This document shows, piece by piece, positions 10,092 through 21,549 of a stretch of DNA of 64,000 bases; the first letter of the stretch is position 1, and every line of letters begins with the position of its first letter. A model generated the notes under the pieces. It was given only the letters and a program-made list of their open reading frames with translations, ran no database searches and had not been told where the DNA came from. Source of the DNA: Kofleriaceae bacterium (GTDB lineage: Bacteria > Myxococcota_A > Polyangia > Haliangiales > Haliangiaceae). A program made the position numbers and the translations under genes. Location of the stretch: positions 1-64,000 of the forward strand of contig JACKDR010000023.1 of NCBI GenBank assembly GCA_020633495.1. Reading direction: 5' to 3'.

Positions 10092-10280
10092 GGCGTCTCC
10101 GACCGACGTCTCCGAGACCGCGGTCGGCCCCGCCCGCGCCGCCCGACCGACGTCGCCGACCGACGTCTCCGAGACCGCGGTCGGCCCCGCCCGACGTCGC
10201 CGACCGACGTCTCCGAGACCGCGGTCGGCCCCGCCCGCGCCGCCCGACCGACGTCTACGAGACCGCGGTCGGCCCCGCCC
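10092..10280. repeat. Four-copy palindrome-bearing direct repeat
   Basis: A core of roughly 33 bases starting CGACGTCTCCGAG recurs at 10104, 10161, 10205 and 10249, so the spacing is 57, 44 and 44 bases. Each copy contains the perfect 10-base palindrome GACCGCGGTC. The fourth copy has one base change near its start (CTACGAG). Partial copies (GACGTCGCCGAC) lie between. The array ends about 200 bases before the sigma-54-like promoter of the hydrogenase operon. It could be a set of activator sites, or a REP-like element; the sequence alone cannot decide. Confidence 0.75.
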
Positions 10281-10486
10281 ACGCCGGCCCGGATCCGCGG
10301 CCCGGTCGACGGCGATCCCTGGCGCGTCGTCCACAAGACACGGTCCGGTTCCCGGACATCGCGTCACGGACGCGGCGCTGACGGCGCGCGCACAGGCTGC
10401 GCCGCGCGCACGAACGCAGCGCAATCGGCGCCGGGTGCCCCACCGCGTCGTGAGGCGCATCCAGTGGTCCCGGCAACATCGATGCA

Positions 10487-10502
10487 CGGCACGACGCTTG
10501 CT
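10487..10502 (+). promoter_or_regulatory. Sigma-54 (-24/-12) promoter for the hydrogenase operon
   Basis: The sequence cGGCAC, five bases, TTGCt matches the RpoN consensus, with GG at 10488-10489 and GC at 10500-10501 separated by exactly 10 bases. Transcription would start near 10513, just before the AAGGAGG ribosome site at 10517-10523 and the ATG at 10528. Uptake hydrogenases in several Proteobacteria are driven by RpoN plus an NtrC-type activator, which fits. Confidence 0.65.
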
Positions 10503-10527
10503 GGACGTGGACCTCGAAGGAGGCCCC

Positions 10528-11739
10528 ATGCGCGGTGACGAGTTCTCGTTCCGTGATGAGCTGGCCGCACGAGGCATCTCGCGCCGCGAGTTCATGTCCT
10601 ATTGCGCGGGTGTCGCCGCGCTTCTCGGCCTGCCGGCGTCCGCCGCCGGTGAGGTCGCCGCCGCCATGGAGACCAAGCTCAAGCCCGCGGTGGTCTGGCT
10701 GGAGTTCCAGGACTGCGCGGGCAACACCGAGTCGTTCCTGCGGGCGAGCAAGCCGTCCGCCGCCGAGGTCATCCTCGACCTGCTCTCGGTGGACTACCAC
10801 GAGACGATCATGGCGGCCGCCGGCCACCAGGCCGAGCAGGCGCTGGCCAGCTCGCTCGAGGCCCACAAGGGCCAGTACGTCGTCGTCGTCGAGGGCTCGA
10901 TCCCGACCGGCGCCGACGGCGCCTACTGCACGATCGGCGGCCGCTCGGCGCTGCAGATCGCCAAGGAGGCGTGCAAGGACGCCGCCGCCGTGATCGCGGT
11001 CGGCACCTGCGCCGCGTTCGGCGGCCTGCCCGCGGCGTCGCCCAACCCGACCACCGCGCTGTCGGTCAGCGACGCGGTCCCCGGCATCAAGACGCTGATC
11101 AACCTGCCGGCCTGCCCGGTCAACGCCGAGAACCTCACCGCGGTCCTCGCCTACTTCCTGACCTACGGCCGCTGGCCGGCGACCGATCACTACAGCCGGC
11201 CGCTGTTCGCCTACGGCAAGACCATCCACGACAACTGCGAGCGCCGCGCCCACTTCGACGGCGGCCAGTACGTCGAGCACTTCGGCGACGAGGGCCACCG
11301 CCTCGGCTTCTGCCTCTACAAGGTCGGCTGCAAGGGCCCGGTCACGTCGCAGAACTGCCCCAACATCCGCTGGAACGAGGGCACCAACTGGCCGATCGGC
11401 TGCGGCCACCCGTGCATCGGCTGCGCCGAGCCCAACTTCTGGGATCGCATGACGCCGTTCTACGAGCACCTCACCGGGGTGCCCGGCTTCGGCGCCGCCG
11501 CCGACATCGATCGCATCGGCCTCTACGCCACCGCCGCCGTCGGCACCGCGTTCACCGCGCACGCGCTGGTGCAGCTCGGCCGCAAGGCCTACGACAAGCG
11601 CAAGGCCAAGGTCTCCGTGGCCACCGCCACCGCCGCACCGGCGAAGACCACCTCCCCCGCCAGGGCGAAGCCCGCCGAGGCCGACAAGCCCGAGGCCGAC
11701 AAGCCCGCGCCCGCCGCGGAGAAGGGGCGCGAGCCATGA
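10528..11739 (+). CDS. hyaA: [NiFe]-hydrogenase small subunit, Tat-exported
   Basis: A 403-residue electron-transfer subunit of a membrane-bound uptake hydrogenase. Residues 18-22 (SRREF) are the Tat motif. Distal-cluster ligands are visible in TIHDNC and FCLYKVGCKG, and medial-cluster ligands in QNCPN and GCGHPCIGC. For the proximal cluster, Cys63, Cys161 (GTCAAFGG) and Cys196 (LPACPVN) are present, but the expected second Cys of DCxxC is Asn66 (DCAGNTES). A C-terminal membrane helix (about residues 331-350) is followed by a Lys/Ala/Pro-rich tail. AAGGAGG precedes the ATG, and the stop overlaps the large-subunit start (ATGA). First gene of the locus. Confidence 0.95.
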   Translation: MRGDEFSFRDELAARGISRREFMSYCAGVAALLGLPASAAGEVAAAMETKLKPAVVWLEFQDCAGNTESFLRASKPSAAEVILDLLSVDYHETIMAAAGHQAEQALASSLEAHKGQYVVVVEGSIPTGADGAYCTIGGRSALQIAKEACKDAAAVIAVGTCAAFGGLPAASPNPTTALSVSDAVPGIKTLINLPACPVNAENLTAVLAYFLTYGRWPATDHYSRPLFAYGKTIHDNCERRAHFDGGQYVEHFGDEGHRLGFCLYKVGCKGPVTSQNCPNIRWNEGTNWPIGCGHPCIGCAEPNFWDRMTPFYEHLTGVPGFGAAADIDRIGLYATAAVGTAFTAHALVQLGRKAYDKRKAKVSVATATAAPAKTTSPARAKPAEADKPEADKPAPAAEKGREP

Positions 11740-13442
11740 CCCACGTCGTCGTCGATCCCGTCACCCGCATCGAGGGCCACCTCCGCATCGAGGCCGAGAT
11801 CGAGGCCGGCCAGGTCACCAGCGCCTGGTCGTCGTCGACGATGTTCCGCGGCATCGAGCTGATCCTGCAGGGCCGCGACCCGCGCGACGCCTGGGCCTTC
11901 ACCCAGCGCATCTGCGGCGTGTGCACGACCGTCCACGCGATCGCGTCGGTGCGCGCGGTCGAGGACGCCATCGGCGCGACCCCGCCGCCCAACGCGCGCG
12001 TCCTGCGCAACCTGATCATGGCCGCGCAGTGCGTCCAGGACCACGTCATCCACTTCTACCACCTGCACGCGCTCGACTGGGTCGACGTCGTCTCGGCGCT
12101 GTCGGCGGATCCGGCGGCGACCGCGACGCTGGCGCAGTCGATCTCGGACTGGCCGGAGTCGTCGCCGACCTACTTCACCGGGGTCAAGGCGCGCCTGCAG
12201 GCGTTCGTCGATCGCGGCCAGCTCGGCCCGTTCGGCAACGCCTACTGGGGCCACGCCGCGTACCGGCTGCCGCCCGAGGCCAACCTGCTGGCCGTCGCCC
12301 ACTACCTGGCCGCGCTCGAGTGGCAGCGCGACTTCATCAAGCTGCACGCGATCCTCGGCGGCAAGAACCCGCACCTGCAGAGCTTCCTGGTCGGCGGCAT
12401 GGCGACCCCGGTCGATCCCAACTCGCAGGCCGCGCTCAACATCCACACGATCGCCGCGCTGCGCTCGCTGATCGCCCGCGCCAAGGACTTCGTCACCAAG
12501 GTCTACCTGCCCGACCTGCTCGCGATCGCGTCGTTCTACAAGGACTGGGCCGGCTACGGCGCCGGCGTCGGCAACTACCTGGTCTACGGCGAGTACCCGA
12601 TGACCGAGGGCAAGAACGCGCCCAAGTACATCCCGTCGGGCGTGATCCGCAACCGCGACCTCAGCAAGGTCGAGGCGTTCGACGACAGCAAGATCACCGA
12701 GCAGATCAAGCACTCCTGGTACAAGTACGACGGCGGCGACGATCAGGGGCTGCACCCCGCGGTCGGCGAGACCCACCCGACGTACACCGGGCCCAAGCCG
12801 CCGTACGACCTGCTCGACACCTCGGCCAAGTACAGCTGGCTGAAGTCGCCGCGCTACGACGGCCAGCCGATGGAGGTCGGCCCGCTGGCCCGGATGCTGG
12901 TCGCCTACGTGTCGGGCCACGAGCGGGTCAAGGAGCTGGTCGGCGGCGCGCTCGGCGCGCTCGGCGTCGGCCCCGAGGCGCTGTTCTCGACCCTCGGTCG
13001 GGTCGCGGCGCGCGGCATCGAGACCCAGGTCCTGGTCGAGAAGATCAGCGACTGGGTCGACGAGCTCGCCGACAACATGGGCCGCGGCGACCTGCGCATC
13101 CACGACAGCGATCGCTGGGATCCGTCGAGCTGGCCCAAGGACTCCAGCGGCGCGGGCTTCCACGAGGCGCCGCGCGGCGCGCTCGGCCACTGGGTCCACG
13201 TCAAGGACGGCAAGATCGCCCGCTACCAGTGCGTCGTGCCCAGCACCTGGAACGCCGGGCCGCGCGACGCCGCCGAGCAGGCCGGCCCCTACGAGAGCGC
13301 GCTGCTCGGCACGCCGGTGGTCGATCCCGAGCAACCGCTCGAGATCCTGCGCACCGTGCACTCGTTCGACCCGTGCATGGCGTGTGGCGTCCACGTCGTC
13401 GACACCAAGGGACGCGAGCTCGCTCGCGTGAAGGTGCGGTGA
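11736..13442 (+). CDS. hyaB: [NiFe]-hydrogenase large subunit, precursor form
   Basis: A 568-residue catalytic subunit. The N-terminal nickel motif RICGVC supplies Cys60 and Cys63, and the C-terminal motif DPCMACGVH supplies Cys547 and Cys550, with His553 at the usual protease cleavage point. Cleavage there would remove 15 residues. The N-terminus (VVVDPVTRIEGHLRIE) and the segment FRGIELILQGRDPRDAWAF are typical of group 1 membrane-bound respiratory enzymes that oxidise H2. It overlaps the small-subunit gene by four bases and the cytochrome b gene by one base (TGATG), implying coupled translation. All expected nickel ligands are present. Confidence 0.96.
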   Translation: MTHVVVDPVTRIEGHLRIEAEIEAGQVTSAWSSSTMFRGIELILQGRDPRDAWAFTQRICGVCTTVHAIASVRAVEDAIGATPPPNARVLRNLIMAAQCVQDHVIHFYHLHALDWVDVVSALSADPAATATLAQSISDWPESSPTYFTGVKARLQAFVDRGQLGPFGNAYWGHAAYRLPPEANLLAVAHYLAALEWQRDFIKLHAILGGKNPHLQSFLVGGMATPVDPNSQAALNIHTIAALRSLIARAKDFVTKVYLPDLLAIASFYKDWAGYGAGVGNYLVYGEYPMTEGKNAPKYIPSGVIRNRDLSKVEAFDDSKITEQIKHSWYKYDGGDDQGLHPAVGETHPTYTGPKPPYDLLDTSAKYSWLKSPRYDGQPMEVGPLARMLVAYVSGHERVKELVGGALGALGVGPEALFSTLGRVAARGIETQVLVEKISDWVDELADNMGRGDLRIHDSDRWDPSSWPKDSSGAGFHEAPRGALGHWVHVKDGKIARYQCVVPSTWNAGPRDAAEQAGPYESALLGTPVVDPEQPLEILRTVHSFDPCMACGVHVVDTKGRELARVKVR

Positions 13443-14176
13443 TGGCGGCCCCCGCGCACCCCCCGGCGATCACGACGCCGGTGGCCGACGCCCACGACGC
13501 CAGCCCGGACCTCGAGCCGATCTACGTCTGGGACCTGGTGGTGCGCCTGACCCACTGGACGATCGTCCTCTCGATGCTCGTCCTGGCGTTCACCGGCATC
13601 GACATCGCGCGGCCGTTCCTCGACGCCCCCAGCGGCACCGGCCACTTCCAGACCGGCTGGGTCCGGATCATCCACTACTACGCGGCGATCGCGTTCTCGC
13701 TCGCGGTCGGCTCGCGGATCCTCTGGATGTTCCTGGGGCCACGGCGCAGCGGCTGGCGGCAGTTCCTGCCGGTGTCGCGCCGCCGCCAGCGCGAGCTGAT
13801 CGGGACGTTCAAGTTCTACGTCATGCTGCGGCCGCGGCCGCCTCACACCGTCGGCCACAACCCGCTGGCCGGCCTGACCTACATCGCGGTCTTCGGCCTG
13901 TACCTGCTGATGATCCTCACCGGCTTCGCGCTGTACTCGGTGTCGGCGTACGGCTCGTACATGAAGATGTGGTCGTTCCTGCTGCCGATCTTCGGCGGCG
14001 CCCAGGGCGCGCGGTGGATCCACCACGTCGTCATGTGGCTGCTGCTCGGCTTCGCCGTCCACCACTTCTTCAGCGCGCTGCTGATGGCGCGGGTCGAGAA
14101 GAACGGCGGCATGGACTCGATCTTCAGCGGCTACAAGTTCGTCCCGAAGGGCTCGGAGCGCGATGACGACCGCTGA
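13442..14176 (+). CDS. hyaC: Ni/Fe-hydrogenase b-type cytochrome subunit
   Basis: A 244-residue membrane protein with four main hydrophobic helices. Candidate haem-b ligands are the histidines in VVRLTHWTI (about residue 39), RIIHYYAAIAF (about residue 75), RWIHHVVMW (about residue 190) and FAVHHFFSAL (about residue 206). The family passes electrons from the small subunit to the quinone pool at the cytoplasmic membrane. The N-terminal 30 residues are an Ala/Pro-rich extension before the conserved YVWDLVVRLTHW start. It overlaps the large-subunit gene by one base and the protease gene by 14 bases. Confidence 0.93.
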   Translation: MAAPAHPPAITTPVADAHDASPDLEPIYVWDLVVRLTHWTIVLSMLVLAFTGIDIARPFLDAPSGTGHFQTGWVRIIHYYAAIAFSLAVGSRILWMFLGPRRSGWRQFLPVSRRRQRELIGTFKFYVMLRPRPPHTVGHNPLAGLTYIAVFGLYLLMILTGFALYSVSAYGSYMKMWSFLLPIFGGAQGARWIHHVVMWLLLGFAVHHFFSALLMARVEKNGGMDSIFSGYKFVPKGSERDDDR

Positions 14177-14714
14177 CCGCATCCCGCTGCTCGTGCTCGG
14201 CCTCGGCAACGTGCTGTGCGAGGACGACGGCGCCGGCGTCGCGGCGCTGCACCAGCTGCATCGCGAGTGGGACCTCCCCGACGGCGTCCTCGCCCTCGAC
14301 GGCGGCACCCTGGGGCTGGCCCTGCTGCCGCTGGTCGAGCGCGCCGAGATCGTCGTGCTGGTCGACGCCATCCGCGGCGACGGCCCGCCCGGCACGCGCC
14401 TGCGCATCGAGGGCGCCGACGTCGCGCCCGCGGTCTACGAGCGGCTGTCGCCGCACCAGATCGGCGTCGCCGATCTCCTCGGGGGCGCCGCCCTGCTCGG
14501 CCGCTACCCCGCCACCGTCGTGCTCCTCGGGGTCGTGCCTGCCAGCACCGACCTCGGGCTGGGCTGTACCCCCGACGTCGCCGCCGCCATCCCGGGGCTG
14601 GTCGACGACGTCGTGGCCGAGCTGGCCGCCCTCGGGCGCCCGGCGACCCGCGCCAGCGTCACCACCGGGCCACCCCGGAGGGTCGACGATGCCGCGCTCG
14701 CCCTCGGCCTGTAG
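14163..14714 (+). CDS. hyaD: Hydrogenase maturation protease (HyaD/HupD family)
   Basis: A 183-residue endopeptidase expected to remove the 15-residue C-terminal tail from the large subunit after nickel insertion. It starts with the family signature LVLGLGNVLCEDDGAGV, where the acidic residue after the GN turn is a nickel ligand. DGGTLGL and LVDAIRGDGPPGT supply the second acidic site, and the third ligand is the His in LSPHQIG. A basic/Ala-rich tail after residue 160 is longer than in typical relatives. It overlaps the cytochrome gene by 14 bases. Confidence 0.92.
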   Translation: MTTADRIPLLVLGLGNVLCEDDGAGVAALHQLHREWDLPDGVLALDGGTLGLALLPLVERAEIVVLVDAIRGDGPPGTRLRIEGADVAPAVYERLSPHQIGVADLLGGAALLGRYPATVVLLGVVPASTDLGLGCTPDVAAAIPGLVDDVVAELAALGRPATRASVTTGPPRRVDDAALALGL

Positions 14715-14744
14715 CCGCGCCCGCCGCGCGCCGCGGAGGTCGCC

Positions 14745-17015
<2,271 letters not shown>

Positions 17016-17028
17016 GAGGAGGCCCGTC

Positions 17029-17313
17029 ATGTGCCTAGGTGTCCCCGGCCGGGTGGTGTCGATCGACGGGCTGGTCGCGATCGTCGACTTCTGGGGCGTC
17101 GAGAAGGAGGTCCGCCTCGACGTCGTCGACGAGCCGGTCGCGCCCGGCGACTACGTCCTCAACCACGTCGGCTTCGCGATCCGCCGGATCGCCGCCGAGG
17201 ACATCGCCGAGACCCTGGCGCTGTACGACGAGCTGCTCGGCCGCGCCGACGCCGACGACCTGATGGCCGCCGACGTCCGCGGCGAGGTCGACGCCGGCGG
17301 GAGGCCGCGGTGA
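17029..17313 (+). CDS. hypC: Hydrogenase assembly chaperone HypC
   Basis: A 94-residue protein beginning MCLGVPGRV; Cys2 is the essential residue that, with HypD, carries the Fe(CN)2CO unit to the large-subunit precursor. The body has the usual small OB-like fold pattern (VDFWGVEKEVRLDVV, GDYVLNHVGFAIRRI). A strong GAGGAGG lies upstream, 13 bases after the hypF stop. It ends in a GTGA overlap with hypD. Confidence 0.95.
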   Translation: MCLGVPGRVVSIDGLVAIVDFWGVEKEVRLDVVDEPVAPGDYVLNHVGFAIRRIAAEDIAETLALYDELLGRADADDLMAADVRGEVDAGGRPR

Positions 17314-18452
17314 CCGCCGGGACCGAGCGCCTGCGGTTCCGCGACCCGGCGCGCGGCCGCGCCCTCACCGAGGCGCTGGCCCACCACGCCCGCCGCCTCG
17401 GCCGCGCCCCGGTCTCGGTCATGCACGTGTGCGGCAGCCACGAGCAGGCGATCGCGCGCTTCGGCCTGCGCGCCGCGTTCCCCGACGCGCTCGACGTCAT
17501 CATGGGCCCGGGCTGCCCGGTGTGCGTCACCGACGTCCCCGAGGTCGACGAGGCGGTGGCGCTGGCGCTCGCCGGGGTCCGGGTCGCGACCTACGGCGAC
17601 ATGCTGCGCGTGCCCGGCACGTCGCGGTCGCTGGCCGACGTCCGCGCCGACGGCGCCCGGGTCGACGTCGTCTACGGCATCGCCCAGGCGGTCGAGCTGG
17701 CCGCCGCCACCGACGAGCCGGTGGTGTTCTTCGCGTCGGGCTTCGAGACCACGGCGGTCGCGACCGCGGCGGTGCTGCTCGCCGGGCCGCCCGCCAACTT
17801 CGCGGTGCTGTCGGCGCACAAGTACATCCCGCCGGTGATGGAGATCGTCGCCGAGATGCCGGGCGGCAAGATCGAGGGCTTCCTGGCCGCCGGCCACGCC
17901 GCGACGATCACCGGCTGGGGCGTCTTCGAGCCATTCGTGGCCCGCCACCGGGTCCCGGTCGTGGTCGCCGGCTTCGAGCCGCTCGACATCCTCGCCGGCC
18001 TGGTCCGCCTGGTCGAGCTGATCGCCTCGGGCGAGCCGCGGGTCGACAACACCTTCCCGCGCTGCGTGTCGCGCGACGGCAACCGCGACGCCCAGGCCGC
18101 GCTGTGGCGGGTCTTCGAGCCCACCGGCGGCCGCTGGCGCGGCATCGCCCACGTCCCCAACGGCAACCTGCGCCTGCGCGACGAGTTCGCGCGGTGGGAC
18201 GCGCGGCGCCGCTTCGACATCGACTGCACGCCGCTGTGGGACCACGCGCCGGCGGCGCTGGTCCAGCAGTGCCAGTGCGGCGACATCATGGCCGGCATCG
18301 CGTCGCCGCACGACTGCAGCCTGTTCGGCGCCGAGTGCACGCCCGACACCCCGGTCGGCGCGTGCATGGTCTCGGCCGAGGGGACCTGCAAGATCTGGCA
18401 CCAGTACGGCGGCCACCCCGACCTGCGCCAGATCCGGAGGAAGGTGTCATGA
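17310..18452 (+). CDS. hypD: Hydrogenase formation protein HypD
   Basis: A 380-residue iron-sulfur scaffold for building the Fe(CN)2CO group with HypC and HypE. The conserved blocks are all visible: HVCGSHEQAI (Cys near residue 40), GPGCPVCV (about 68-75), FFASGFETTAV (about 140-150), and the C-terminal cluster-binding cysteines in CQCGDIM, HDCSLFGAEC and GACMVSAEGTCKIWHQYGG. The GTG start at 17310 is taken because it overlaps the hypC stop (GTGA) and follows GGGAGG. The length matches the family. Confidence 0.95.
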   Translation: MTAGTERLRFRDPARGRALTEALAHHARRLGRAPVSVMHVCGSHEQAIARFGLRAAFPDALDVIMGPGCPVCVTDVPEVDEAVALALAGVRVATYGDMLRVPGTSRSLADVRADGARVDVVYGIAQAVELAAATDEPVVFFASGFETTAVATAAVLLAGPPANFAVLSAHKYIPPVMEIVAEMPGGKIEGFLAAGHAATITGWGVFEPFVARHRVPVVVAGFEPLDILAGLVRLVELIASGEPRVDNTFPRCVSRDGNRDAQAALWRVFEPTGGRWRGIAHVPNGNLRLRDEFARWDARRRFDIDCTPLWDHAPAALVQQCQCGDIMAGIASPHDCSLFGAECTPDTPVGACMVSAEGTCKIWHQYGGHPDLRQIRRKVS

Positions 18453-19486
18453 GGAACCCCCGCTTCGTCGAGGACCGGATCGGCATGAAGTACGGCGCCG
18501 GCGGCGGCGCGATGCGCGCGCTGATCGAGCAGATCTTCATCGGCGGCCTCGGCGAGGTCGGCGACGGCGGCGTCGGCCTGGCCGCGATGGACGACGGCGC
18601 GGTGCTGCGGGTCGGCGATCGCTGGCTGGTCATCACGACCGACTCCCACGTCGTCCACCCGATCGTCTTCCCCGGCGGCGACATCGGCCGGCTCGCGGTC
18701 GCCGGCACGGTCAACGACCTGGCGATGATGGGCGCCACCGAGCCGCTGGCGCTGACCTGCGCGACGATCCTCGAGGACGGCTTCGCGCGCGACGACCTCG
18801 AGCGGCTGTGGACGTCGATCCGGCGCACCTGCGAGGAGGCCGGCACGACGATCGTCACCGGTGACACCAAGGTCATGGGCAATGGCGAGCTCGACGGCAT
18901 CGTCCTGTCGACCACCGGCGTCGCGCTCACCGACCGCTTCGTCGGCGACGCCGGGCTACGCCCCGGCGACCGGCTGCTGGTCACCGGCACCGTCGGCGAT
19001 CACGGCCTGGCGATCATGGCGACCCGCCACGAGCTGGGCCTGGCGACCTCGCTGCGCTCCGACGTCGCGCCGCTCAACGCGCTGATCCGGCGCGCCCTGG
19101 CGGTCGGCGGCGCCGGCGTCGTCGCGATGAAGGACCCGACCCGCGGCGGCCTGTCGAGCGCGCTGCACGAGATGGCCGGCAAGAGCGGGGTCGCGATCGT
19201 CGTCGACGAGCCGGCGGTGCCGGTGCGCGACGAGGTCCGCGCCGTCGGCGAGCTGCTCGGCATCGATCCGATGCTGGTCGCCAACGAGGGCAAGGCGGTG
19301 ATCGGGCTGCGCCCCGAGATCGCCGACGCCGTCCTCGACGCGGTCCGCGCGCACCCGCTGGGCCGCGACGCCGCGCTGATCGGCGAGTGCGTCGCCGATC
19401 GCCCGGGCGCGGTCGTGCTCGACACCGGGTTCGGGCGGCGCCTGCTCGGCGAGGCCGAGGGCGAGCTGTTGCCCCGCATCTGCTGA
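18449..19486 (+). CDS. hypE: Hydrogenase expression/formation protein HypE
   Basis: A 345-residue ATP-dependent dehydratase that converts the C-terminal thiocarboxamide to thiocyanate for transfer to iron. The protein ends in the diagnostic PRIC, whose last Cys is the carrier. The PurM-like ATP-binding core is visible in MKYGAGGGAMRALI, the TDSHVVHPIVFPGGDIG strand and TVNDLAMMGATP-type helix, and VTGDTKVM. The ATG overlaps the hypD stop (ATGA). The gap to the crotonase gene that follows is 26 bases. Confidence 0.96.
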   Translation: MRNPRFVEDRIGMKYGAGGGAMRALIEQIFIGGLGEVGDGGVGLAAMDDGAVLRVGDRWLVITTDSHVVHPIVFPGGDIGRLAVAGTVNDLAMMGATEPLALTCATILEDGFARDDLERLWTSIRRTCEEAGTTIVTGDTKVMGNGELDGIVLSTTGVALTDRFVGDAGLRPGDRLLVTGTVGDHGLAIMATRHELGLATSLRSDVAPLNALIRRALAVGGAGVVAMKDPTRGGLSSALHEMAGKSGVAIVVDEPAVPVRDEVRAVGELLGIDPMLVANEGKAVIGLRPEIADAVLDAVRAHPLGRDAALIGECVADRPGAVVLDTGFGRRLLGEAEGELLPRIC

Positions 19487-19512
19487 GACCGTGAGGAAGG
19501 AAGGAGGATCCC

Positions 19513-20349
19513 GTGGACCACATCCGCATCGACCACCAGGGCGCCGTCGGGATCCTGACCATCGCGCGGCGCGAACGCTTCAACTCGCTCGACGTCGAGA
19601 CCGCCCAGGACCTGCGCAAGGCCGGGCTGCAGCTGGCCCGGGATCGCGAGGTCCGCGCCGTCGTGCTGCGCGGCGACGGCGGCGTGTTCTGCAGCGGCGC
19701 CGACCTCAAGTACATCCGCGACGGCGGCGACGGCGCCGACCTCGGCTACCTGCGCGGCGGCGCCAGCGCGGGCGCCGGCGGCGGCTACGGCGCCATCTTC
19801 AAGCAGATCCTCGAGTACCTGCACAGCACGATCTCGGAGATCCGCCGCGCCGCCAAGCCGTTCGTCGCCGCGGTCGACGGCCCGGCCGCGGCCGGCGGCT
19901 TCGGCCTGGCGATGTCGTGCGACCTGGTGGTGGCGTCGGAGCGGGCCTGGTTCGAGTGGGCGTACTTCAAGACCGGGCTGACCGGCGCCGAGAGCTCGAC
20001 GTTCTTCCTGACCCGCCTGCTCGGCTTCCACAAGGCGATGGAGCTGGCGCTGCTGAGCCCGCGGCTGACCGCGGCCCAGGCCCTCGACCTCGGCCTGATC
20101 AACGCGGTCCACCCCGACGCCGACCTCGACGCCGCGGCGCTGGCGCTGGCGACCCGGCTGGCCGAGGCGCCGACCACGGCGGTGGGCGTGGCCAAGCGGC
20201 TGCTCAACCGCGCCGCCGGCATGGATCGCCTCGACGTCCACCTCGACGCCGAGCTGACCGAGCTGGCGCGCATCGCCGACGGCCCCAACTTCGCCGAGGG
20301 CCTCGACGCGTTCTTCGCGCGGCGCGAGCCGCGGTTCGGAGTCGAGTGA
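19513..20349 (+). CDS. Crotonase-family protein inside the hyp operon, HypX C-domain-like candidate
   Basis: A 278-residue crotonase-fold protein. Oxyanion-hole segments are GGVFCSGADLKYI (near residue 60) and AAAGGFGLAMSCD (near 125-138). Classical hydratases have Glu where this protein has Tyr151 (FEWAYFK), and it has Glu160 in GLTGAESS. A Tyr/Glu pair in this position is what I recall of the C-terminal domain of HypX, which decarbonylates formyl-CoA to give the CO ligand of [NiFe] hydrogenases. It lacks the N-terminal formyl-THF domain of HypX. It lies 26 bases after hypE and overlaps hypA (TGATG). The GTG start has AGGAGGA upstream. An ordinary CoA hydratase or isomerase remains possible. 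Confidence 0.8.
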   Translation: MDHIRIDHQGAVGILTIARRERFNSLDVETAQDLRKAGLQLARDREVRAVVLRGDGGVFCSGADLKYIRDGGDGADLGYLRGGASAGAGGGYGAIFKQILEYLHSTISEIRRAAKPFVAAVDGPAAAGGFGLAMSCDLVVASERAWFEWAYFKTGLTGAESSTFFLTRLLGFHKAMELALLSPRLTAAQALDLGLINAVHPDADLDAAALALATRLAEAPTTAVGVAKRLLNRAAGMDRLDVHLDAELTELARIADGPNFAEGLDAFFARREPRFGVE

Positions 20350-20685
20350 TGCACGAGTACTCGATCGTCGCCGCCCTGGTCGACCGGGTCGCCCGCGAGG
20401 CCGGCCCGCGCCACGCCCACGTCCAGCGCCTCGCGGTCACGATCGGCGAGCTGGCCGGCGTCGACGTGCCGCTGTTGCAGACCGCGTACGACACGTTCCG
20501 CGCCGGCACGGTGTGCGCCGACGCCGAGCTGACGATCCGGCAGGTCGCCGCCGAGTGGCGGTGCCCCGGCTGCGACACCGCGCTGGCCCGCGGCGCGCCC
20601 CTGCGGTGCGCCACGTGCGGCCGGCCGGCGCGGCTGACCGCCGGCGACGAGATCATCCTCGAGCGGATCGAGATGGAGGTGCCCG

Positions 20686-20693
<8 letters not shown>
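20349..20693 (+). CDS. hypA: Hydrogenase nickel-insertion chaperone HypA
   Basis: A 114-residue nickel metallochaperone. The N-terminus MHEYSI supplies the nickel ligand His2. A four-Cys zinc site is present as CPGC...CATC (about residues 74-95). It shares a TGATG junction with the crotonase gene and overlaps hypB by eight bases. The length is normal. It works with HypB to deliver nickel to the large subunit. Confidence 0.94.

Positions 20694-21538
<845 letters not shown>

Positions 21539-21549
<11 letters not shown>

Larger units (their letters stand above)
9966..10527. other. Intergenic region upstream of the hydrogenase operon
   Basis: A 560-base stretch without a convincing gene. Next to the hydrolase start it holds a locally AT-richer patch (about 9990-10030) with two GTTGAAC words in tandem. 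From about 10092 to 10280 there is a palindromic repeat array, and at 10487-10502 a sigma-54-type promoter. Open frames crossing it are Arg/Pro-rich by-products of the repeats. Confidence 0.6.

Noticed and set aside
10092..10280. A CRISPR-like array
   Set aside because: Spacing is irregular (57, 44, 44), the intervening bases are themselves partial repeats rather than unique spacers, and no cas gene is present.
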